NCBI RefSeq assembly: GCF_000633415.1
Contig: NZ_AYMV01000015.1
Location: 1-64,000, forward strand
Direction: 5' to 3'
Length of the DNA: 64,000 bases
Source of the DNA: Leucobacter sp. PH1c
Lineage (GTDB): Bacteria; Actinomycetota; Actinomycetes; Actinomycetales; Microbacteriaceae
Shown here: one piece after another, positions 58,589 to 64,000 of the stretch
How the letters are laid out: each line of letters starts with the position of its first letter
Numbering within the stretch: the first letter of the stretch is position 1
Program-made: the position numbers and the translations under genes
The notes under the pieces: model-generated
What the model was told of the DNA's origin: nothing
Seen by the model: only the letters and a program-made list of their open reading frames with translations
Databases searched by the model: none

Positions 58589-60154
58589 TCAGCGAGGCTC
58601 GCCCTTCACCGGGCGGAGGGAGACGTTCGCCTCGCGGGTCGCGTAGACGCGCTTCGCGGCGCTCGCGCGGATCGCCCCCGGTGTGGCGCGCAGGCGGAAG
58701 CGGCCGCCCGATCCGCCTGCGGCATTCCCCATCACCGACCACAGGTCGACGCGGTCGTCGCCGTAGCTGCTCAGCAGCTCGGGGGAGAGGACGAAGGCGT
58801 ACTCCAGGGCTCCCGTGTCGGGCGCAACCCGGACGAGCCGGCCCGTGAGCACGGTCGCGCGGCTGCGCCGACGCCCGCTCAGCAGGAGCCGGAGCTCGGG
58901 GGCGCCGTGCGCGAGGCCGGCGCCCACCCGGCGGCTGAGGCCGCGCGCATAGCGGTTCCCCCCGAACGCGCTGAGCCCCCGGTCGATTGCGCGGCCGAGA
59001 CGCAGGCGGCCGGCGCTCGGCAGATTCCCGTCATGGAGTTCCTCGGGGCGCGCCGGCAGGGAGGCGACGCGCAGCTCGATCCCGCGCGCCGTACGCTCCG
59101 CGGCGGCAACCCGCGCATCGTGCGCGAAGCTCTGCTCGGCGCCGATGAGCGCGTCGAGGCCGGCCACGTCGCCCGCGCGGATGAGCTCGATCTTGCGGCG
59201 GTCGGTCGGGTGCGCGACGGTCGCGTCGAGCCGCTTCGGGAGGAACTCCTCGAGGAACGCCCGGTGCAGCTCCACCCAGTGCGCGCGACGCTCGGCGGGC
59301 ATCGGCAGCCACCGCTTCGGCACGTAGAACCGCAGGCCCTTCCGCTGGAAGAACTGCAGCACGAGCTTTTGCGCGGCGGCGGTATCGGGAACCCCGTCGA
59401 GGAGGAGCTGCGCGATGCGCCGGCAGGAGGCGACGTAGTTCTCGGGCTCGATCGTGCGCGAGGAGATGTTCTGCCCGTCCTCGCGCAGCGCGATGAGGTA
59501 GAGCGGGTCTTTCCCGCAGAACAGGATCCGGTTCGCCCGCGTGTACGCCTCGGTGACGAAGATCCCGTCCTCGAGTCGCACCGGCTCCTCCGGGAAACGG
59601 AGGCCGAGCCGGAGCAGGAACTCGCGGCGGAAAAGCTTCTGCGGCGACAGCGTCTCCATGGCGCGGGCGATCGAGATCGGCCCCGCTGGGTGCCGCCGGA
59701 ACAGCGACTGCACGAAGCGACCGCCCGTGCCGGCGAAGCGCGGGATCACGATATCCGCGGGATCCTCGCCCGCGGGCTGCTCGGCCAGCTCCACCATCTC
59801 GCGCAGCGCGCTCGGCGTCATCGTGTCGTCGGCGTCCATGAAGAAGACGTACTCGCCGCGCGCGCGATCGATGCCGCGATTGCGGGGGATGCCCGGCCAG
59901 CCGCTGTTCGGCTGGTGCAGCGCGATGATGCGCGGATCCGCCGCGGCGAAGCGGTCGATCTCCGCTCCCGAACCGTCCGAGGAGCCGTCGTCGACCGCGA
60001 TGACCTCCCAGTCCGTCAGCTCCTGCGCGATCAGCGAGTCCAGCGTGCCCGTGAGGTAGGGCATCGCGTTGTAGACGGGGATGACGACGCTGACGCGCGG
60101 CGCGCGCCCGGCGCTCGCCGTGGACTCCGTGTTCGCTGAGGGCTCCGTGCTCAC
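58589..60154 (-). CDS. Family 2 glycosyltransferase
   Basis: GT-A enzyme of 521 aa. The catalytic domain is in the first 230 residues: VVIPVYNAMPYL, VDDGSSDGS, GIPRNRGIDRARGEYVFFMDADD (DxD metal site) and RLEDGIFVTEAYTRAN. The C-terminal 290 residues form helical and beta parts like those of teichoic-acid glycosyltransferases (TarS/TarP class) and related polysaccharide enzymes. There is no signal or membrane helix. It probably decorates a cell-surface polymer. The GTG start at 60154 has GGAG a few bases upstream. A long leader (about 150 nt) connects it to the palindromic region at 60300. Confidence 0.85.
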   Translation of the reverse strand: MSTEPSANTESTASAGRAPRVSVVIPVYNAMPYLTGTLDSLIAQELTDWEVIAVDDGSSDGSGAEIDRFAAADPRIIALHQPNSGWPGIPRNRGIDRARGEYVFFMDADDTMTPSALREMVELAEQPAGEDPADIVIPRFAGTGGRFVQSLFRRHPAGPISIARAMETLSPQKLFRREFLLRLGLRFPEEPVRLEDGIFVTEAYTRANRILFCGKDPLYLIALREDGQNISSRTIEPENYVASCRRIAQLLLDGVPDTAAAQKLVLQFFQRKGLRFYVPKRWLPMPAERRAHWVELHRAFLEEFLPKRLDATVAHPTDRRKIELIRAGDVAGLDALIGAEQSFAHDARVAAAERTARGIELRVASLPARPEELHDGNLPSAGRLRLGRAIDRGLSAFGGNRYARGLSRRVGAGLAHGAPELRLLLSGRRRSRATVLTGRLVRVAPDTGALEYAFVLSPELLSSYGDDRVDLWSVMGNAAGGSGGRFRLRATPGAIRASAAKRVYATREANVSLRPVKGEPR

Positions 60155-60298
60155 TCGGGGGGCTCCGTCCGGATCGGGTAGGAGGGGCCCTCCTACGGCT
60201 CTTCGATGAGGGTACCGCGCACGGTCCCGGGGATTGCTGCATTGGGTGAGGCGCGGCTGAGTACCCCGCGCTGCGGCCGGAAGCGCGAGGGCTTCCTG

Positions 60299-60337
60299 TG
60301 AGTTTCGAGATTCTAAAACGATCGTTTGCGAAACTCA
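60299..60337. promoter_or_regulatory. Nested palindromic operator candidate
   Basis: Outer inverted repeat TGAGTTTCG (60299-60307) / CGAAACTCA (60329-60337); inner perfect 12-bp palindrome AAACGATCGTTT (60316-60327). The inner form is of the kind bound by TetR regulators, and a tetR gene lies next door. It overlaps the predicted promoters on both strands. Confidence 0.6.
60310..60315 (-). promoter_or_regulatory. -10 box (TAGAAT) toward the glycosyltransferase gene
   Basis: Minus-strand TAGAAT beside the 12-bp palindrome, which would lie in the spacer. The -35 is poor (TGAGTT, 16-nt spacing), as expected for a regulated promoter. Confidence 0.45.
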
Positions 60338-60355
60338 GATGTTTCGGGATAGTGT
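60326..60355 (+). promoter_or_regulatory. Rightward promoter candidate
   Basis: -35 TTGCGA (60326-60331), 18 nt, -10 TAGTGT (60350-60355). It would transcribe antisense to tetR because no plus-strand gene follows. The stretch TTTCGGGATAGTGT is identical to that at 40462-40475. Confidence 0.4.
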
Positions 60356-60489
60356 GACTCACGCGATCGGGATGGGACGGGTCTTCTGGGCCCCTCAGCG
60401 TGCCCGCCTCGGCCGCACCGCGCGGAGGGCTGCCCCACCCCACCCCCTTGTCTGGGGCGGCCTTCCGGCTCGGGTCTCAGCCGCGACGT

Positions 60490-61098
60490 TCAGACGCGCG
60501 GCGCCCCGCTTCGGCTCCCGGTGAACACGAGCTCCATGAAGCCCTCGAGGAACAGTTCGTACTCGGCGATCGCCTCGGCGTCGGAGTCGCGCAGGCACTG
60601 GAGGTACTGGATCCCGGTCGAGGCGTCCGACATGATCCGTGCGAGCAGCAGTGCGCGATGCTCCGGCACGCCCTGCAGCTGCACCCACGTCGCGAACTGC
60701 CCGATCCAGACCTCGTATGCGGCACGCACGTACTGCCCGATCTCGGGATCGAACTGCTCGAGTGCCGCGCCCTCGAACTGCAGCCGGAGCGCCCCCAGGT
60801 GCTGCACCGTGAGCGTCTCCCGGAACGCCGTGCGCAGCATCTCCACCATCTCCTCGCGCGTGCGCCCCAGGAAGTCGAGCCCGCCGAGCGCCTCGATCCG
60901 CCGGCTCATCGCCTCCTCGAGCACCGTGCGAATCAGTTCCTGCCGCGTGCCGAAGTGGTAGACGAGCGTGTAGGTGCTCACGTTGAGCTCGCTCGCGATG
61001 ACGCGGAAGGTGAGGTGCGAGAGCGGCAGGCGAGCGGTGAGTGCGATGAGCTCGTCGAGCAGCTCGGCGCGGCGAGCGGGGTTCTGCGGACGACCCAC
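60490..61098 (-). CDS. TetR family transcriptional regulator
   Basis: Regulator of 202 aa. The N-terminal HTH is LTFRVIASELNVSTYTLVYHFGTRQELI at about 30-57, with YHFGTR typical of the family. The ligand-binding C-terminal helices follow and show no named subfamily. The GTG at 61098 is chosen because GAAAGGGA precedes it and it gives the normal TetR length; longer in-frame starts run into the region upstream of the oxidoreductase. Candidate target sites are the palindrome at 60299-60337 (glycosyltransferase side) and the divergent region 61099-61276. Confidence 0.85.
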   Translation of the reverse strand: MGRPQNPARRAELLDELIALTARLPLSHLTFRVIASELNVSTYTLVYHFGTRQELIRTVLEEAMSRRIEALGGLDFLGRTREEMVEMLRTAFRETLTVQHLGALRLQFEGAALEQFDPEIGQYVRAAYEVWIGQFATWVQLQGVPEHRALLLARIMSDASTGIQYLQCLRDSDAEAIAEYELFLEGFMELVFTGSRSGAPRV

Positions 61099-61264
61099 GT
61101 CGGTCCCTTTCAATGGCACGGCACAGCGGAGGAGGCCGGTGGAGGCCCCGCGGCGCCCGGGATCGGGGGTCTGCCCCGCTGCGCGCCGACTCGCGGGCGC
61201 GCGGTGCTCGCCGCTGTGCCACTCTAACCAGTGCGGTGCCCCGCGGCGAACACCATCGCCGAGG

Positions 61265-61270
61265 TACACT
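61265..61270 (+). promoter_or_regulatory. -10 box (TACACT), leaderless oxidoreductase gene
   Basis: TACACT ends 6 nt before the ATG at 61277 and fixes that start. Confidence 0.65.
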
Positions 61271-61276
61271 CGGCGA

Positions 61277-62746
61277 ATGGGATCCGAGCGCGGTGCGGTC
61301 GTCGTCGGCAGCGGGCCGAACGGGCTCGCCGCCGCGGTCACGCTCGCGCGCGCCGGCGTTCCGGTCACCGTGCTCGAAGCGGCCGATTCGATCGGCGGCG
61401 GCACGCGCACCGTCGAGCTCGTGAGCCCGGGAGTGCTGCACGACGTGTGCTCCGCGATCCACCCGATGGCGCTCGCCACGGGGTTCTTCGGGGCGTTCGA
61501 GCTGACGCGCCGGGTGAGCTTCGCCGTGCCGGAGGCCTCCTACGCCAACCCGCTCGACGGCGCAGCGGGGACGCGCGCCGCCATCGCCTACCGTGACCTG
61601 GAACGCACCGCCGACGAGCTCGGCCGCGACGGCGCCGCCTACGCCCGGCTGTACCGTCCGCTGCTCCGGCACCTCCCGGGCATCGTCGACTTCGCGCTCG
61701 GCGGCAGCATGCTCCGCTGGCCGCGAGACCTGAGCGCGGCCCTCGTGACGGCGCTGCGCACCGCCGAACAGGGCACCCCCGCCTGGAACCTCCGCTTCCG
61801 CGAGGCCGCGGCGCCCGCGCTCGTCTCGGGAGTCGCGGCGCACAGCATCGGTCGCATGCCGAATCTCGCGACCGCCGCCGTCGGCACGGTGCTCGGCGCG
61901 CTCGGGCACGCGAGCGGCTGGCCCGTGCCGATCGGGGGATCCCGCGCGATCTCCGATGCGCTCGCCGCAGACCTCATCGCGCACGGCGGCCGGATCGAGA
62001 CCGACCGCAGGGTGACCGAGCTCGGCGAGCTCGACGCCTTCGACGTGAAGCTCTTCGACACCTCCGCGCAGGGCCTCCTCCGGATCGCCGGCCGGGCGCT
62101 GCCCGCCGCGTACCGGCGCGGGCTCGAGCGGTTCCGCTTCGGGGACGGCGCCTCCAAGGTCGACTTCGTGCTCGACGGGCCGGTGCCGTGGCGCGACCCG
62201 CGGGTGGCCGCGGCCCCGACCGTGCACCTCGGGGGCACCCGGGCCGAGACCGCCGCCGCCGAGCGCGCCGTCTCGCGCGGCCGGTACCCGGAGCGGCCCT
62301 ACGTGCTGCTGGCGCAGCCCACGAGCTTCGATCCGGATCGCAACGCCCCGGGCGTCAACGCCGTGTGGAGCTACACGCACGTGCCGCGGGGCTCGGACCG
62401 CGACGTGTCGGCCACCGTGATCGCGCAGATCGAGCGCTTCGCGCCCGGCTTCCGCGACCGGATCGTGGCGACCCGGGTGACGACCGCGGCGCAGCTCGCT
62501 GCGTACAACCCGAACTACGTCGGCGGCGACTTCAGCGCGGGCGCGGTCACGATGCGGCAGCTGCTCGCGCGCCCGGTGTTCGCCCGGGATCCCTGGCGCA
62601 CCCCGGCACCGGGGGTCTACCTTTGCTCCTCGGCCACGCCACCGGGCCCCGGCGTGCACGGGCTCGCGGGCTGGTACGCGGCGCGGAGCGCGCTGCGGCA
62701 CGAGTACGGGCTCCCCGCACCGGAGCTCGGGGCGGCCGGCGCGTAA
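61277..62746 (+). CDS. FAD-dependent oxidoreductase, phytoene desaturase-like (CrtI-type)
   Basis: Protein of 489 aa. The FAD site VVVGSGPNGLAAAVTLARAG lies at the N-terminus, followed by VLEAADSIGGGTRTVEL. The C-terminal part has the GVYLCSSATPPGPGVHGLAGWYAA motif typical of CrtI/NDP-type flavin oxidoreductases in actinobacteria. Such proteins are annotated as phytoene dehydrogenase-like, but no carotenoid genes are nearby, so a carotenoid role is unproven. It is divergent from tetR, which may control it. Confidence 0.85.
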   Translation: MGSERGAVVVGSGPNGLAAAVTLARAGVPVTVLEAADSIGGGTRTVELVSPGVLHDVCSAIHPMALATGFFGAFELTRRVSFAVPEASYANPLDGAAGTRAAIAYRDLERTADELGRDGAAYARLYRPLLRHLPGIVDFALGGSMLRWPRDLSAALVTALRTAEQGTPAWNLRFREAAAPALVSGVAAHSIGRMPNLATAAVGTVLGALGHASGWPVPIGGSRAISDALAADLIAHGGRIETDRRVTELGELDAFDVKLFDTSAQGLLRIAGRALPAAYRRGLERFRFGDGASKVDFVLDGPVPWRDPRVAAAPTVHLGGTRAETAAAERAVSRGRYPERPYVLLAQPTSFDPDRNAPGVNAVWSYTHVPRGSDRDVSATVIAQIERFAPGFRDRIVATRVTTAAQLAAYNPNYVGGDFSAGAVTMRQLLARPVFARDPWRTPAPGVYLCSSATPPGPGVHGLAGWYAARSALRHEYGLPAPELGAAGA

Positions 62747-62808
62747 CGGGGTCGGCTGCGGCGGGGGACCGGCCGCGGGAGGGGATCGCTGCGTCGCGGC
62801 GGCGCGGG

Positions 62809-62814
62809 TATACT
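62809..62814 (+). promoter_or_regulatory. -10 box (TATACT) of the mgtC transcript
   Basis: TATACT is the best -10 in the window; the predicted start near 62821 coincides with the 5' end of the M-box. Confidence 0.65.
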
Positions 62815-62821
62815 CCCATCA

Positions 62822-62979
62822 CGTAGCGCTTCGTTCGGCGAGGCTCCTGCACGAACACAGTCCGCTCATCCCACGACGTCGAGAGACGCCCAGGCTGAGG
62901 ACAGGCCTTCCCGGCTTAAGGGTCGGCCCCAAGCGGATTCCCCTCAGAGGATACGTCGTGCAGTGCCAAAGCTCTGACG
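62822..62979 (+). promoter_or_regulatory. M-box (ykoK) magnesium riboswitch
   Basis: Conserved M-box blocks are visible: GGCGAGGCTCCTGCACGAA near 62836-62854, GTCGAGAGACGCCCAGGCT near 62878-62896, GGTCGGCCCCAAG and CCTCAGAGGATACG. The closing stem pairs 62822-62831 with 62969-62979. Position right before an MgtC-family gene fits. Mg2+ binding should lower expression. Confidence 0.87.
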
Positions 62980-63055
62980 TGGAGGTGTGTCACGGAACCC
63001 GGTGGTTCCGGCCTACGCGATCGGTCGTGCGCCTGTCTCGGAAAAGAGGTTCACC

Positions 63056-63760
63056 ATGGAGACACTCGACCTTGCCCTGAGGATCTTCTCAGGCCTCGCG
63101 CTCGGCGCGGCGATCGGCTTCGAACGCCAGCTCCGATCCCGCACCGCGGGCGTCCGCACGAACGCGCTCGTGAGCCTCGGCTCCGCGCTCTTCGTGATCA
63201 TGGGCGCGTTCAGCTTCGAGGGGGCGGACCCGACGCGCGTCGCCGCGCAGATCGTCTCGGGGATCGGCTTCCTCGGCGCCGGCGTGATCATGAAGCAGGG
63301 CGTGTCCGTTACGGGCCTCAACACTGCCGCGACGCTCTGGGCCTCGGCCGCCGTGGGCGCGCTCGCCGGTGGCGGGCTGATCCTCGTCGCCGTCGGTGGC
63401 GCCGCGGCCGTGATGCTCTCGAACGTGGCGCTGCGACCGGTCGGCCGGCTCCTCGACCGGCGCAGCCGGGAGACCGGGCGGGAGGCGGTCACGACGGAGT
63501 ACGTGTTCGTGGTGCGCTCGGCGACGGACGCCGAGGTGGCGACGCGGTCCCAGGTGGTGTCCGCGCTGCAGCGACCGGAGTTCACCCTGCACTCGCTCGA
63601 CGCGCGCGACCTCGCCTCCGGGGAGGTGGAGCTGACGGCCCGGCTCACCGCCCTCGAGCGGAGCGACGCCGCGTTCGAGGCGGCGATCGCGGACATTATC
63701 CCTGTGCCCGAGGTCACCTCGGTGCGCTGGCGGGCGAACGAGTTGGAGGGCGAGGACTAG
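63056..63760 (+). CDS. mgtC: MgtC/SapB family membrane protein
   Basis: Protein of 234 aa. The hydrophobic N-terminal half (four to five helices) shows LGAAIGFERQLRSRTAGVRTNALVSLGSALF, GFLGAGVIMKQGVSVTGLNTAATLWASAAVGALAGGG: MgtC hallmarks with the acidic and Arg residues. The C-terminal 80 residues are a soluble ACT-like domain. MgtC proteins help survival at low Mg2+ and modulate ATP synthase in Salmonella. The ATG at 63056 follows AAGAGG; the in-frame GTG at 62987 lies at the riboswitch edge and is rejected. Confidence 0.92.
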   Translation: METLDLALRIFSGLALGAAIGFERQLRSRTAGVRTNALVSLGSALFVIMGAFSFEGADPTRVAAQIVSGIGFLGAGVIMKQGVSVTGLNTAATLWASAAVGALAGGGLILVAVGGAAAVMLSNVALRPVGRLLDRRSRETGREAVTTEYVFVVRSATDAEVATRSQVVSALQRPEFTLHSLDARDLASGEVELTARLTALERSDAAFEAAIADIIPVPEVTSVRWRANELEGED

Positions 63761-63762
63761 GC

Positions 63763-63796
63763 GGCGGGGCGGGGGCTGGCTCGCCCCCGCCCCGCC
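63763..63796. terminator. Bidirectional terminator between mgtC and the MMPL gene
   Basis: A perfect 14-bp stem (63763-63776 with 63783-63796), loop TGGCTC, between convergent genes. Confidence 0.7.
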
Positions 63797-63806
63797 TCGG
63801 GCCGGC

Positions 63807-64000
63807 TCAGGCCCGGCTACGCAGCCGGCCCGGCCACCAGATGCGGTCGCCGGCCAGGCCGAAGATCGCCGGGACCACGACCGTGCGGACCACGAGGGTG
63901 TCGACGAGCACGCCGATGCCCACGATGAGGCCCAGTTGCCCGAGCGTCACGAGCGGAAGCACGCCGAGCGCCGCGAAGACCCCAGCCAGCACGATACCGG
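63807..64000 (-). CDS. MMPL family transporter, C-terminal fragment (partial, window edge)
   Basis: Only the last 63 or so residues lie in the window; the gene continues past 64000. LIVGIGVLVDTLVVRTVVVPAIFGLAGDRIWWP is the last-helix region of RND-type MMPL proteins (GxGVxxDTxxxRxxxVPA), which export lipids or other hydrophobic compounds. The frame is open to the edge; the GTG at 63992 is not a start but an internal codon. Confidence 0.85.
   Translation of the reverse strand, partial: GIVLAGVFAALGVLPLVTLGQLGLIVGIGVLVDTLVVRTVVVPAIFGLAGDRIWWPGRLRSRA

Larger units (their letters stand above)
60155..60489. other. Gene-free interval between glycosyltransferase and tetR
   Basis: These 335 bp include an AT-richer core (60299-60360) with a palindrome, two predicted opposing promoters, and a 9-bp inverted repeat at 60178-60196 (GTAGGAGGG/CCCTCCTAC) in the glycosyltransferase leader. 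A 61-codon open frame on the plus strand (from 60339) has no recognisable product; I do not call it. Confidence 0.6.
62747..63055 (+). other. Leader region of mgtC
   Basis: These 309 bp have no gene and hold the mgtC promoter, the M-box riboswitch and the expression platform. A 7-bp stem CGGAACC/GGTTCCG with loop CGGT (62993-63010) follows the aptamer and may be part of the switch. Confidence 0.7.

Noticed and set aside
60339-60524. 61-codon open frame downstream of the rightward promoter
   Set aside because: No ribosome site, Arg/Pro/Ala-biased composition, no recognisable protein, and it overlaps tetR on the other strand.
61277-62746. Carotenoid biosynthesis gene (crtI)
   Set aside because: Only the fold and end motif match; no crtB, crtE or cyclase lies nearby, so I use the neutral oxidoreductase name.
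1-64000. CRISPR arrays, insertion sequences, prophage genes
   Set aside because: Read for regularly spaced repeats, transposases, integrases and phage structural genes; none seen.

Overview
The window is high-GC actinobacterial DNA. I read it as Microbacteriaceae, probably close to Leucobacter. The grounds are the strong G/C bias at third codon positions, -10 boxes of the form TANNNT, many leaderless genes, actinobacterial families (DUF3151, LCP, TIGR01777, class C sortase pili) and the trpS/exoIII neighbourhood. The genus is inference. I see no insertion sequence, prophage or CRISPR array.

Layout. 1-9.7 kb: a DAACS symporter, yajQ, a lipoprotein, a DUF3151 gene, a POT peptide transporter, a TIGR01777 epimerase, purA with chorismate mutase, and a P1B-type metal ATPase. 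9.7-18.9 kb: a glycosylase-family protein with an S4 RNA-binding protein, a YigZ protein, holB with a TAP-like lipoprotein hydrolase, tRNA-Thr(CGT), an acyltransferase, an AraC regulator and an ABC exporter. 18.9-22.9 kb: a minus-strand riboflavin operon ribD-ribE-ribBA-ribH behind an FMN riboswitch; the riboswitch fixes the ribD start at 22629. 23-27 kb: a DUF1345 protein with an MprF-like protein, and an alcohol dehydrogenase. 27-30.5 kb: a peptidoglycan-precursor island, murG divergent from alr-ddl.

30.5-42.8 kb is a peptide-use locus. One minus-strand operon encodes a cyanophycinase-like S51 protein, a Dpp/Opp-type ABC importer with a fused double ATPase, and two YtcJ-like amidohydrolases. 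It faces an M20 peptidase and an RpiR regulator. The intergenic region between them carries paired 14-nt repeats, 40 bp apart, overlapping both predicted promoters. 42.8-49.9 kb: trpS, two exonuclease III paralogues, a large LuxR regulator with a degenerate P-loop, and an LCP ligase.

50-58.4 kb, just after tRNA-Ser(GCT), is the most distinctive region. It is a compact sortase pilus locus (class C sortase, major pilin, VWA-type tip pilin) followed by an unusual sigma factor fused to a zinc-finger and membrane C-terminal half. A promoter-like element (GTCAGA, 17 nt, GTCTGA or GTCTCA) occurs before the sortase, before the pilin and, inverted, before the sigma gene. I suggest a self-contained regulon in which the membrane-linked sigma factor controls pilus assembly. 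58.4-64 kb: a small membrane protein, a family 2 glycosyltransferase, a TetR regulator with a palindromic operator candidate, a CrtI-like oxidoreductase, an M-box riboswitch with mgtC, and the C-terminal end of an MMPL transporter cut by the window edge.
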